Shown piece after piece: positions 17,614 through 25,426 of a stretch of DNA of 64,000 nt. The first letter of the stretch is position 1. Each line of letters starts with the position of its first letter. A program made the position numbers and the translations under genes. The notes beneath the pieces were generated by a model that had not been told where the DNA came from, did not search any database, and saw nothing but the letters and a program-made list of their open reading frames with translations. The stretch comes from Burkholderiales bacterium (GTDB taxonomy: Bacteria > Pseudomonadota > Gammaproteobacteria > Burkholderiales > Burkholderiaceae_C), in contig JAGWTU010000003.1 of NCBI GenBank assembly GCA_028868825.1, positions 1 through 64,000 on the forward strand. The letters run 5' to 3'.

Positions 17614-18570
17614 ATGAGCACCAAGAAGTTCGCGTCCCAAGCCGACCTCGAGGAGAAGAAGGTCAGCTTCGAGCGCCTGTCCGAGCATGCCTGGGCCTAC
17701 ACGGCCGAGGGCGACCCCAACACCGGTATCGTGATCGGCGACGACGCCGTGTTGGTGGCCGACACGCAGGCGACGCCGGCGATGGCCGCCGACGTCATCC
17801 GCCGCATCCGCGAGGTCACCGACAAGCCGATCCGCTACGTCGTGCTGACGCATTACCACGCCGTGCGCGTGTTCGGCGCCAGCGCCTACGCGCCGCAGCA
17901 GATCATCGCCAGCGAGGACACGCGCGACCTCATCGTCGAGCGCGGCGAGGCCGACAAGGCGAGCGAGATCGGCCGCTTCCCGCGCCTGTTCCGCAACGTC
18001 GAATCGGTGCCGCCGGGGCTGACCTGGCCGACGATCACCTTCAGCGGCAGGATGACGCTGTGGCTGGGCCAGCTCGAGGTGCAGATCCTGCAACTGGGCC
18101 GCGGCCACACCAAGGGCGACACCGTCGTCTGGCTGCCGGGCGAGCGCACGCTGCTCTCGGGCGACCTCGTCGAGTTCGACGCCACGCCCTACGCCGGCGA
18201 CGCCTATTTCACCGACTGGCCGCAGACGCTGAGCAATATCGCAGCGCTGAAGCCGCTGGCGCTCGTCCCCGGCCGCGGCCCGGCGCTGCTCGGCGAGGCC
18301 CGCGTGCAGCAGGGGCTGGAGTCGACGCGCGCCTTCGTCAGCGACCTCTACGCCAGCGTGCGCGCCGGCGCCGCCGCGGGCAAGGACCTGAAGGCCGTCT
18401 ACCGCGAGACCTATGCCGCGCTCAAGCCCAAGTACGGCAGCTGGGTGATCTTCGACCACTGCATGCCCTTCGACGTCACGCGCGCCTATGACGAGGCGAC
18501 GCAGTACCGCGATCCGCGCATCTGGACGGCCGAGCGCGATCGGCAGATGTGGGAAACGCTCGAGGGCTAG
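17614..18570 (+). CDS. Metallo-beta-lactamase-fold protein with incomplete metal site
   Basis: 318 residues in the MBL fold, starting at ATG 17614 behind AGGAGA. The order of motifs is typical (VLTHYHAVRVFG, LQLGRGHTKGDTVVW, TLLSGDLVEF, LVPGRGP), but the first motif keeps only H-Y-H where H-x-H-x-D-H is expected, and the last one has GRG in place of GHG. Metal site 2 should therefore be missing or altered. The C-terminal 80 residues (YRETYAALKPKYGSWVIFDHCMPF) resemble SoxH/quinoprotein-relay hydrolases. It is under the IclR-operator promoter and heads the group that leads to the aromatic hydroxylase genes. Confidence 0.8.
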   Translation: MSTKKFASQADLEEKKVSFERLSEHAWAYTAEGDPNTGIVIGDDAVLVADTQATPAMAADVIRRIREVTDKPIRYVVLTHYHAVRVFGASAYAPQQIIASEDTRDLIVERGEADKASEIGRFPRLFRNVESVPPGLTWPTITFSGRMTLWLGQLEVQILQLGRGHTKGDTVVWLPGERTLLSGDLVEFDATPYAGDAYFTDWPQTLSNIAALKPLALVPGRGPALLGEARVQQGLESTRAFVSDLYASVRAGAAAGKDLKAVYRETYAALKPKYGSWVIFDHCMPFDVTRAYDEATQYRDPRIWTAERDRQMWETLEG

Positions 18571-18587
18571 GACGGCCGCAGCGGCGC

Positions 18588-19028
18588 TCAGCCTTGCCGC
18601 CGCAGCAGACGCGCCCTGTCGAGCAGCTTGGTCATCGCATGGTCCAGCACCGCCCTCTCGTCGGCGTCGAGCGCATCGAGCAGGAACTCCTGCCGCGCCT
18701 GCACCATCGGCACCACCTTCGCGTAGAGCGCGCGCCCGGCCGGCAGCAGGCGCAGCAGCTGGCCGCGGCCGTCTTCGGGGTCGGGCAGGCGCTCGATCAG
18801 GCCGTCGGCCGCCAGCCGCGCGACGGCGCGGCTGACGGGCATCTTCTCCAGCGTCGTCGCCTCGATCAGCACCGCGGTCTTCACCTTGCCGGCATCGGCC
18901 AGCGCGGCCAGCACGCGCCATTCGTCGCGGGTGAGGCCGAAGCGCTCGCGGTAGACCTGCGCCAGACTCTGGCTCACGGCCTCGGCGAGGACCGCGATGC
19001 GGTAGGGGAAGAACTGCTCGATGTCCAT
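18588..19028 (-). CDS. MarR-family transcriptional regulator
   Basis: 146 residues with the MarR winged helix: FGLTRDEWRVLAALADAG, the recognition region LIEATTLEKMPVSRAVARLAADGL and the wing PDPEDGRGQLLRLLPAGRALY. MarR proteins usually repress degradation genes and release DNA on binding an aromatic ligand. It is divergent from the VOC/FAD hydroxylase genes across 124 bases that hold a perfect 18-base palindrome, the probable operator. It is convergent with the beta-lactamase-fold gene. Confidence 0.9.
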   Translation of the reverse strand: MDIEQFFPYRIAVLAEAVSQSLAQVYRERFGLTRDEWRVLAALADAGKVKTAVLIEATTLEKMPVSRAVARLAADGLIERLPDPEDGRGQLLRLLPAGRALYAKVVPMVQARQEFLLDALDADERAVLDHAMTKLLDRARLLRRQG

Positions 19029-19089
19029 GGACGCCGCTTTATCGATAACGAATGGTACTTGATGGAGCGCCCCATTCTCATAAGGGCGC

Positions 19090-19119
19090 TTGCCAGTTTG
19101 TAGTAACCGCGGTTACTAT
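19090..19119 (+). promoter_or_regulatory. Promoter overlapped by a perfect MarR-type palindrome
   Basis: TAGTAACCGCGGTTACTA at 19101-19118 is a perfect palindrome. It covers the spacer and most of the -10 of a promoter read as TTGCCA (19090-19095), 18 bases, TACTAT (19114-19119). Binding of a dimeric repressor here would block transcription of the VOC, FAD hydroxylase and DUF2783 genes. Confidence 0.7.
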
Positions 19120-19152
19120 ATCGCACCGACCCGAAACCGACCAGGAGACCGC

Positions 19153-19689
19153 ATGCAGATCCAACGCTTTCACCATGTCGCCTACCGCTGCCGCGACGCC
19201 GCCGAGACCGTGCGCTGGTACGAGCAACACCTGGGCATGAAATTCGTGCTCGCCATCGCCGAGGACCGCGTGCCCTCGACGCACGCGCCCGACCCCTATA
19301 TGCACATCTTCATCGACGCCGGCGGCGGCAACATCCTCGCCTTCTTCGAGCTGCCGAACTCGCCGGCGATGGGCCGCGATGCCAACACGCCCGAATGGGT
19401 CCAGCACATCGCGCTCAAGGTCGGCAGCGTCGACGACCTCGCCGCCGCGAAGTCGCGGCTCGAGGCCGCCGGCATCCCCGTCATCGGCATCACCGACCAC
19501 ACGATCTTCAAGTCGATCTATTTCTTCGACCCCAACGGCCACCGGCTCGAACTCGCCGCCGACACCGCCACGCCCGAGCAGATGAAGTCGCTCGACGACG
19601 TCAAGTGGGCGATGCTCGACGAGTGGTCGCGCACGAAGCGCGCGCCGCGCCACGCGGCGTGGATGCACAGCGCCGAGCTCGGCCAATAA
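19153..19689 (+). CDS. VOC (glyoxalase/dioxygenase superfamily) protein
   Basis: 178 residues starting at ATG 19153 behind AGGAG. Two vicinal-oxygen-chelate modules are visible: FHHVAYRCRDAAETVRWYEQHLGM at the start and HIALKVGSVDDLAAAKSRLEAAGI later, with metal-ligand positions His in FHHVAY, His in QHIALKV and Glu in FDPNGHRLEL. Members include extradiol dioxygenases, glyoxalases and resistance proteins. Between a MarR regulator and a phenol-type FAD hydroxylase, ring cleavage or isomerisation of an aromatic intermediate is the most natural reading, but the specificity cannot be fixed. Confidence 0.85.
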   Translation: MQIQRFHHVAYRCRDAAETVRWYEQHLGMKFVLAIAEDRVPSTHAPDPYMHIFIDAGGGNILAFFELPNSPAMGRDANTPEWVQHIALKVGSVDDLAAAKSRLEAAGIPVIGITDHTIFKSIYFFDPNGHRLELAADTATPEQMKSLDDVKWAMLDEWSRTKRAPRHAAWMHSAELGQ

Positions 19690-19705
19690 GACGCGGGCGG
19701 CGGCG

Positions 19706-21316
19706 ATGCAGAAGACCTACACCTACCCCGAGTTCAGCTACCGCCAGAGCGACGAGCAGCGCGCGGGCCGGGCGACGCGCCACCCGGTGGTCATCGTCGG
19801 CGCGGGGCCGATCGGCCTCACGGCCGCGCTCGAATGCGCGGCGCGCGGCATCTCGGCGGTGATCATCGACGACAACAACACGGTCAGCATCGGCTCGCGC
19901 GCCGTCTGCTATGCGAAGCGGCCGCTCGAGATCTGGGACCGCCTGGGCGTCGGCGAGGCGATGGTCGCCAAGGGCGTGAGCTGGAGCGTCGGCAAGGTCT
20001 TCCATCGCGACCTGCAGGCGTACCGCTTCGACCTGCTGCCCGAGGCCGGCCACAAGATGCCGGCGATGATCAACCTGCAGCAGTACTACCTCGAGGAGAT
20101 GCTGGTCGCGGCCTGCGAGCGCTCGCCGCTCGTCGACCTGCGCTGGAAGCACAAGCTCATCAGCCTGGCGCAGGACGACGAGCGCGCCGTGCTGACGCTG
20201 GAGACGCCCGACGGCGTCTTCCAGACCGAGGCGCAATGGGTCATCGCCTGCGACGGCGCCAACAGCGACACGCGGCGCATGGTCGGCGGCCAGTTCACCG
20301 GGCAGTTCTTCCAGGACCGCTTCCTCATCGCCGACGTCGTGATGAAGGCCGATTTCCCGACCGAGCGCTGGTTCTGGTTCGACCCGCCGTTCCACCGCAA
20401 CCAGAGCGTGCTGCTGCACAAGCAGTCCGACAACGTCTGGCGCATCGATTTCCAGCTCGGCTGGGACGCCGACCCCGAAACGGAGAAGAAGCCGGAGAAG
20501 GTGATCCCGCGCATCCAGGCGATGCTCGGCGAGGGTGTCGAATTCGAGCTCGAATGGGTCTCGGTCTACCAGTTTGCGTGCCGCCGCATCGACCGCTTCC
20601 GCTACGGCCGCGTGCTGTTCGCCGGCGACGCCGCGCACCAGGTCTCGCCCTTCGGCGCACGCGGCGCCAACACCGGCGTGCAGGACATCGACAACCTCGC
20701 CTGGAAGTTCAAGCTCGTGCTCGACGGCAGCGCCGCGCCATCGCTCATCGACAGCTACGACGAGGAGCGCGCGTTTGCGGCCGACGACAACCTGCGCCAC
20801 TCGACGCAGTCGACCGACTTCATCACGCCCAAGAGCCGCACCAGCCGCGTGTTGCGCGACGCCGTGCTCGAACTCGCGCGCACCGAACCGTTCGCGCGCG
20901 CCTTCGTCAACAGCGGCCGGCTCTCGACGCCGACGCCCTACGTGAATTCGAGCCTGAACACGCCCGACGAATCGCCCTTCGCCGGCCAGATGAAGCCGGG
21001 CACGAACTGCGCCGACGCGCCGGTGCGCGGCGCCGACGGCAAGCCCGGCTGGCTGTTGCAGCAGATCGGCCCGGGGTTCACGCTGCTGGCCTTCGGCGCG
21101 GTGGGGCAGAAGGACATCAAGTGCGGCGATGTCGCGGCGCGCGTCGTCGAGGTCGGCCGCGACTTCATCGACGCCGAAGGACTCGTCGCGCAGCGCTACG
21201 ACGGCCAGCCCGGCACCTGCGTGCTGATCCGCCCCGACCAGCATGTGGCCGCGCGCTGGCGCGCGTTCGACGCCGGCAAGGTCCAGGCCGCGCTGCGCCG
21301 CTGCCTCGGCCATTGA
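19706..21316 (+). CDS. FAD-dependent aromatic monooxygenase (MhpA/PheA-like)
   Basis: 536 residues of the group A flavin hydroxylase family. The dinucleotide fold VVIVGAGPIGLTAALECAARG (in outline), the second FAD motif WVIACDGANSDTRR and the third FAD motif VLFAGDAAHQVSPFGARG are all intact. The C-terminal thioredoxin-like extension of phenol hydroxylase-type enzymes is present (GFTLLAFG, VLIRPDQHVAAR). It would hydroxylate a phenolic ring with NAD(P)H and oxygen. Relatives include 3-(3-hydroxyphenyl)propionate hydroxylase. It lies 16 bases after the VOC gene and is followed by a DUF2783 gene. Confidence 0.9.
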   Translation: MQKTYTYPEFSYRQSDEQRAGRATRHPVVIVGAGPIGLTAALECAARGISAVIIDDNNTVSIGSRAVCYAKRPLEIWDRLGVGEAMVAKGVSWSVGKVFHRDLQAYRFDLLPEAGHKMPAMINLQQYYLEEMLVAACERSPLVDLRWKHKLISLAQDDERAVLTLETPDGVFQTEAQWVIACDGANSDTRRMVGGQFTGQFFQDRFLIADVVMKADFPTERWFWFDPPFHRNQSVLLHKQSDNVWRIDFQLGWDADPETEKKPEKVIPRIQAMLGEGVEFELEWVSVYQFACRRIDRFRYGRVLFAGDAAHQVSPFGARGANTGVQDIDNLAWKFKLVLDGSAAPSLIDSYDEERAFAADDNLRHSTQSTDFITPKSRTSRVLRDAVLELARTEPFARAFVNSGRLSTPTPYVNSSLNTPDESPFAGQMKPGTNCADAPVRGADGKPGWLLQQIGPGFTLLAFGAVGQKDIKCGDVAARVVEVGRDFIDAEGLVAQRYDGQPGTCVLIRPDQHVAARWRAFDAGKVQAALRRCLGH

Positions 21317-21332
21317 AAAGCAGGAGACCGCC

Positions 21333-21527
21333 ATGCCCTTGATCCATGAACGCCAGATCGAAGACGCCGACGGCTTCTACGAGGAACTCGTCGACGCCCA
21401 GCGCGACCTCCCCGACGAGGAAGCGCAACGCGTGCTGGCCAAGCTCGTGCTGCTGCTGGCCAACCATATCGGCGACCGCGCCGTGCTCAGCGAGGCCATC
21501 GCCGTCGCCGCCGGACGCAACGTCTGA
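21333..21527 (+). CDS. DUF2783-family small protein
   Basis: 64 residues from ATG 21333 with AGGAGA upstream. Acidic, helical (DADGFYEELVDAQRDL, DEEAQRVLAKLVLLLANHIGD). The family is nearly always encoded next to FAD-dependent MhpA-like hydroxylases, as here, and may be an accessory subunit. No catalytic motif is seen. Confidence 0.85.
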   Translation: MPLIHERQIEDADGFYEELVDAQRDLPDEEAQRVLAKLVLLLANHIGDRAVLSEAIAVAAGRNV

Positions 21528-21529
21528 CA

Positions 21530-21568
21530 AACTCCGCGGCGCCGCGGCTTGCGCGGCGCCGCGGAGTT
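21530..21568 (+). promoter_or_regulatory. 17-bp hairpin occluding the GDT1 ribosome site
   Basis: Left arm 21530-21546 and right arm 21552-21568 are perfectly complementary over 17 bases with a 5-base loop (gcttg). The GGAG that should serve the TTG start at 21572 lies inside the right arm (21563-21566). It could terminate transcription from the hydroxylase operon (A/T at stem base, but no T-run) or act as a translational switch. Confidence 0.7.
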
Positions 21569-21571
21569 CCC

Positions 21572-22144
21572 TTGGAAGCGTTCCTGATCTCGGCCGGTGT
21601 CGTCGCCCTCGGCGAAATGGGCGACAAGACGCAGTTGCTGGCCTTCGTGCTCGCGACCCGGTTCAAGAGACCCGTCCCCATCATCGCCGGCATCCTCGTC
21701 GCGACGCTGATCAACCACAGCGCGGCGGGCGCTTTCGGCGCCTGGATCGCGGCCCAGCTGGGGCCGTCGCTGCTGCGCTGGGTGATCGGTGTCGCTTTCA
21801 TCGCGATGGCGGCCTGGATGCTCGTCCCCGACCGGGCCGACGACGACGAGCTGGCCGCGGCGCCGAAATACGGCGTCTTCGCGACCACGGCACTGGCCTT
21901 CTTCCTCGCCGAGATGGGTGACAAGACGCAGATCGCCACGGTGGCGCTGGCGGCGCGCTTCCACGACCTCGTCCCCGTCGTCGCGGGAACGACGCTGGGC
22001 ATGATGCTGGCCGACGTGCCCGCCGTGCTGCTGGGCGAGAAGATCGCGCAGAAGATCCCCCTGGCCTGGGTCCACGGCATCACGGCGGCGATGTTCGCGG
22101 CGCTCGGCGTGGCGACGCTCGTCGGCCTGGACCGGCTGTTCTGA
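21572..22144 (+). CDS. GDT1/TMEM165 (UPF0016) family cation transporter
   Basis: 190 residues with six predicted helices arranged as two repeats of three. Each repeat begins with the family signature E-x-G-D-K-T: ALGEMGDKTQLLAF near residue 13 and FLAEMGDKTQIATV near 115. Members move Mn or Ca out of the cytoplasm. The TTG at 21572 is the only start that retains the first helix (MEAFLISAGVVAL); its ribosome site is buried in a hairpin. In many bacteria relatives are controlled by Mn-sensing RNA leaders, but the yybP-ykoY consensus is not seen here. Confidence 0.88.
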   Translation: MEAFLISAGVVALGEMGDKTQLLAFVLATRFKRPVPIIAGILVATLINHSAAGAFGAWIAAQLGPSLLRWVIGVAFIAMAAWMLVPDRADDDELAAAPKYGVFATTALAFFLAEMGDKTQIATVALAARFHDLVPVVAGTTLGMMLADVPAVLLGEKIAQKIPLAWVHGITAAMFAALGVATLVGLDRLF

Positions 22145-22202
22145 AGGCGGCCCGGCGACGATGGGGCCGGCTGCGCTACGCTCGCATCGAAGGAGACCCC
22201 GC

Positions 22203-23291
22203 ATGGAACTGAGCAGCGACGACGAAGGCACCCCGCGGGTGCTGCCGACCTACCCCTGGACCGAAGCGCCGCCGCACGGCACGATGTTCGAGGTCGCGCC
22301 GGGCGTGCACTGGATCCGCATGCCGCTGCCCTTCGCGCTGAACCACATCAACCTCTGGGCGATCGACGACGGCGAGGAAGGCTGGACCCTCGTCGACACC
22401 GGCATCCGCAGCGACGACTGCGCGGCCGTCTGGCGCGAGCTGTTCGCCGCCGCGCCCGACCGGCGGTCGATCCGGCGCATCATCGTCACGCACATGCATC
22501 CCGACCATATCGGCATGACCGGCTGGCTGGCGCGCAAGTTCGGCGCACGGCTGTGGATGACGCGACTCGAATACCTGACCTGCCGCGTGATGGTCTCCGA
22601 TTCGGGGCGCGAGGCGCCCGACGACGGCATCGCCTTCTACCGTCGCGCCGGCTGGAGCGAATCGGCGATCGAGACCTACCGCGTGCGTTTCGGGAATTTC
22701 GGCAAGCACATCCACACGCTGCCCGACAGCTACCGCCGCATCCACGACGGCGAGGATCTGACGATAGGCGGCCGGCGCTGGCGCGTCGTCACCGGCAGCG
22801 GCCATTCGCCCGAACATGCCTGCCTGCATTGCCCCGAACTCGGGCTGCTGATTTCGGGCGACCAGGTGCTGCCGCGCATCTCGTCGAACGTCTCCGTCTA
22901 TCCGACCGAACCCGACGCCGACCCGATGAGCGAATGGCTGGCGTCGCTGGCCAAGATCCGGCGCGAGGTCGACGACGGCGTGCTCGTGCTGCCGGCGCAC
23001 AACGAGCCTTTCCGCGGTCTGCACGCGCGGCTCGACCGCCTCGCCGGCGGCCAGCAGCGCGCCTTCGACAGGCTGCTGCGCACGCTGGCCGAGCCCAGGC
23101 GCGTCGTCGACGTCTTCGGCGCGTTGTTCGGACGGCCGATCGGACCCAACGACGTCGGCTTGCTCGGCATGGCCACCGGCGAGGCCCAGGCCTGCCTCAA
23201 CCACCTGCTGGCGCGCGGCCTCGTCGAGCGCCGGTTGGACGACGACGGCGTATACCTTTACCGCGCTTTGGAGGCGCCGAAAGCCGCTTGA
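22203..23291 (+). CDS. Metallo-beta-lactamase-fold hydrolase
   Basis: 362 residues starting at ATG 22203 behind AAGGAGA. All metal ligands are present: VTHMHPDHIGM, GSGHSPEHA, LISGDQVLP and LPAHNEPF. The C-terminal 90 residues form a winged-helix-like tail (LARGLVERRLDDDGVYLYRAL) found in the MBL group with a BLACT winged-helix domain. Hydrolysis of a thioester or lactone is typical of this group; the substrate is unknown. Its stop codon overlaps a TTGACA box that may start the structured RNA downstream. Confidence 0.85.
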   Translation: MELSSDDEGTPRVLPTYPWTEAPPHGTMFEVAPGVHWIRMPLPFALNHINLWAIDDGEEGWTLVDTGIRSDDCAAVWRELFAAAPDRRSIRRIIVTHMHPDHIGMTGWLARKFGARLWMTRLEYLTCRVMVSDSGREAPDDGIAFYRRAGWSESAIETYRVRFGNFGKHIHTLPDSYRRIHDGEDLTIGGRRWRVVTGSGHSPEHACLHCPELGLLISGDQVLPRISSNVSVYPTEPDADPMSEWLASLAKIRREVDDGVLVLPAHNEPFRGLHARLDRLAGGQQRAFDRLLRTLAEPRRVVDVFGALFGRPIGPNDVGLLGMATGEAQACLNHLLARGLVERRLDDDGVYLYRALEAPKAA

Positions 23292-23321
23292 CAGCCGCAG
23301 CCAAAAGTCGTCCACTGCAGT

Positions 23322-23527
23322 CATCACGCGGTCATGTTCGGTTTGTCGGTATCGACCTCGTCGATGCCGGCGAACTCGGAAGGAGGGTCGACTTATCGAG
23401 AACTCACACCGAACCACCTACCCCACACTCGGCACCGCGGTGCCGATGAGCATCACGCCCAAGTGATGCGATGTCGCCGGATGCGGCGAGATCACAGATG
23501 CCCTGCTCCGCAGGGCATTTCTGTTTC
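23322..23527 (+). ncRNA. Candidate structured small RNA or leader
   Basis: A consensus TTGACA (23288-23293) with TCCACT 17 bases on could start transcription near 23320. The following 200 bases contain hairpins one after another: ATCGAC-ctc-GTCGAT (23351-23365), the 18-base palindrome TCGGCACCGCGGTGCCGA (23429-23446), GCATCAC-gcccaa-GTGATGC (23450-23469), TCGCCG-gatg-CGGCGA (23474-23489), and a terminator-like ATGCCCTG-ctccg-CAGGGCAT with TTCTGTTTC (23498-23527). There is no supported ORF. It could be a free small RNA or a leader controlling the aminotransferase gene. It matches no RNA family known to me. Confidence 0.5.
23498..23527 (+). terminator. Rho-independent terminator-like hairpin
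   Basis: Eight-base stem ATGCCCTG/CAGGGCAT with loop ctccg, followed by TTCTGTTTC. The T-run is interrupted, so strength is moderate. Confidence 0.6.
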
Positions 23528-23562
23528 TGCGCTGCTCTACGTTGCTTGCAGCGCATTTCTTC
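23528..23562 (+). terminator. Second terminator-like hairpin
   Basis: TGCGCTGC (23528-23535) pairs with GCAGCGCA (23548-23555) around a 12-base loop, followed by TTTCTTC. It sits right behind the first terminator, so the two may act in tandem. Confidence 0.55.
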
Positions 23563-23578
23563 ATGCAGTGTCGCCGCT

Positions 23579-23599
23579 GCTACGATGACCGCTCGTAGC
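23579..23599 (+). repeat. Hairpin just upstream of the aminotransferase start
   Basis: GCTACGA-tgaccgc-TCGTAGC, a perfect 7-base stem ending 10 bases before the ATG at 23610. It occupies the place where a ribosome site would be, and no clear purine-rich site is present. Confidence 0.5.
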
Positions 23600-23609
23600 C
23601 GAAACCGCC

Positions 23610-24539
23610 ATGTCGCAGAGCATCCACGACTTCCACGACGATCCGCGCAATGCGACGATCCGCATCTGGATCAACGGCGCGCTCAAGCCCCGCGCCGAGG
23701 CCGTCGTCTCGGTCTTCGACAGCGGCTTCGTGCTCGGCGACGGTGTCTGGGAAGGCTTGCGCGTCGTCGGCGGGCATCCGGTCTTTCTCGAAGCCCATCT
23801 CGACCGGCTTTACGAAGGCGCGAAGGCGATCGCGATCGACATCGGCCTCGATCGCCCGGCACTCACGCGCGCCGTCTACGACACGCTGACCGCCAACGCG
23901 ATGCGCGACGGCGTGCATCTGCGGCTGATGGTCACGCGGGGCGTCAAGCGCACGCCCTACCAGGACCCGCGCGTCACCGTCGGCCCGGCGACCATCGTCA
24001 TCATCCCCGAATTCAAGCTCGCCAAACCCGAGACGCTGGCCGCCGGGCTGACGCTGTACACGGTGCATGTGCGGCGCGGCGCGCCCGATGTGCAGGACCC
24101 CAAGCTCAACAGCCACAGCAAGCTCAATTGCATCACCGCCTGCATCCAGGCCACGGCGGCCGGTGCCGACGAGGCGCTGATGCTCGACCCGCACGGCTTC
24201 GTCGCCACCTGCAATTCGACGCATTTCTTCATCGTCCGCCGCGGCGAGGTCTGGACCTCCACCGGCGACTACTGCCTGGCCGGCATCACGCGTGCCAACG
24301 TGCTGCAGGTCTGCCGCGAGGCCGGCATCGCCGCGCGCGAGAAGAACTTCAGCCTCACCGAGGTCTATGGCGCCGACGAGGCCTTCGTCACCGGCACTTT
24401 CGCCGGCGTCGCCGCGGTGCGCAGCGTCGACGGCCGCATCTTGGGCGACGGCCGCCCGGGGCCGATGGTGGCGCGTCTGCAGGGCCTGTACCGCGGCCTC
24501 GTCGAGCGCGATGTCGCAGCGCGGAACGCCCGGCGATGA
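23610..24539 (+). CDS. Class IV aminotransferase (branched-chain/D-amino acid type)
   Basis: 309 residues of the fold-type IV PLP family. It starts IRIWINGALKPRAEAVVSVFDSGFVLGDGVWEGLR (in outline), the typical opening. The PLP lysine is expected in KLNSHSKLNC, and the cofactor phosphate site in EVYGADEAFVTGTFAGVAAV. Such enzymes transaminate branched-chain or D-amino acids, or act as aminodeoxychorismate lyases. The ATG overlaps nothing upstream and lies behind a hairpin-rich leader. Its TGA overlaps the ATG of the sulfotransferase-like gene, so the two are coupled and probably work on the same compound. Confidence 0.85.
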   Translation: MSQSIHDFHDDPRNATIRIWINGALKPRAEAVVSVFDSGFVLGDGVWEGLRVVGGHPVFLEAHLDRLYEGAKAIAIDIGLDRPALTRAVYDTLTANAMRDGVHLRLMVTRGVKRTPYQDPRVTVGPATIVIIPEFKLAKPETLAAGLTLYTVHVRRGAPDVQDPKLNSHSKLNCITACIQATAAGADEALMLDPHGFVATCNSTHFFIVRRGEVWTSTGDYCLAGITRANVLQVCREAGIAAREKNFSLTEVYGADEAFVTGTFAGVAAVRSVDGRILGDGRPGPMVARLQGLYRGLVERDVAARNARR

Positions 24540-25261
24540 CCTTGCGCATAGCCGTCTGGAGCGGGCCGCGCAACATCTCGACGGCGCTGATGCGCTCGTT
24601 CGAGAACCGCCCCGATTGCGCCGTCAGCGATGAACCGCTGTACGCCGCCTATCTCGCGGCGACCGGCATCGATCATCCGGGGCGCGACGAGGTCATCGCG
24701 GCCGGCGAGACCGACTGGCGCACCGTCGTCGCGCAACTGCTCGGGCCCGTGCCGCAGGGCCGCGCGCTCTGGTATCAGAAGCACATGACGCACCATCTCC
24801 TGCCCGCGATGGACCGCGAATGGATCCTCGGCTTGACCAACGTGCTGCTGATCCGCGACCCGGCCGAGGTCGTCGAGTCGTATCTGAAGTCGCGCGCGAC
24901 GGTGGCGCCCGAGGACATCGGATTGCTGCAGCAGCGGCGCCTCTACGATGAACTCGCCGCGGCCAACGGCCGGCCGCCGCCGGTGATCGACGCCGGCGAA
25001 TTCCTGCGCGATCCCGAAGCGCAATTGCGCGCGCTTTGCGCCCTGTTCGACATCGAATTCAGCGCCACCATGCTGCAATGGCCCGCGGGTCCGCGCGCCA
25101 GCGACGGCGTCTGGGCGCCCCACTGGTACGAGGCGGTCTGGCGATCGACCGGCTTCGAACCCTGGCGCGAACGCCTGCCGCGACTCGACGCGGCGGCCCG
25201 GCGCGTCGCCGACGCCTGCCGCCCGGCCTACGAATTCCTGCGCGATCGGCGCATGGCCTGA
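24536..25261 (+). CDS. Sulfotransferase-like P-loop protein
   Basis: 241 residues coupled to the aminotransferase by an ATGA overlap. It has the sulfotransferase-type 5' phosphosulfate loop near the start (IAVWSGPRNISTALMRSFENR in outline, residues 4-24) and the 3' phosphate region LLIRDPAEVVESYLKSR. The combination of a class IV aminotransferase with this sulfotransferase-like protein also occurs as a fused protein in other organisms, as far as I recall. Sulfation of an amino-acid derived alcohol, or a kinase-like activity, would be an inference. Confidence 0.8.
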   Translation: MTLRIAVWSGPRNISTALMRSFENRPDCAVSDEPLYAAYLAATGIDHPGRDEVIAAGETDWRTVVAQLLGPVPQGRALWYQKHMTHHLLPAMDREWILGLTNVLLIRDPAEVVESYLKSRATVAPEDIGLLQQRRLYDELAAANGRPPPVIDAGEFLRDPEAQLRALCALFDIEFSATMLQWPAGPRASDGVWAPHWYEAVWRSTGFEPWRERLPRLDAAARRVADACRPAYEFLRDRRMA

Positions 25262-25426
25262 ATCCGCTGCTCGGCGGGTCCGCCTCGATTGGGAACGGCA
25301 TCGCCGACGCGTAGCGGGCGCTCGTCGACTCCGCATCGCGGCGGATTCCATTGAATCTCATCGAGGCCGACGTCGCGCGGTAAGCGCGAGCCGCCCACTT
25401 CGGTTCGCTTCGAAAGGAAATCGACG

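Noticed and set aside
21572..21580. yybP-ykoY manganese riboswitch before the GDT1-type gene
   Set aside because: Only 44 bases separate the genes and only one hairpin is seen; the riboswitch consensus is absent.
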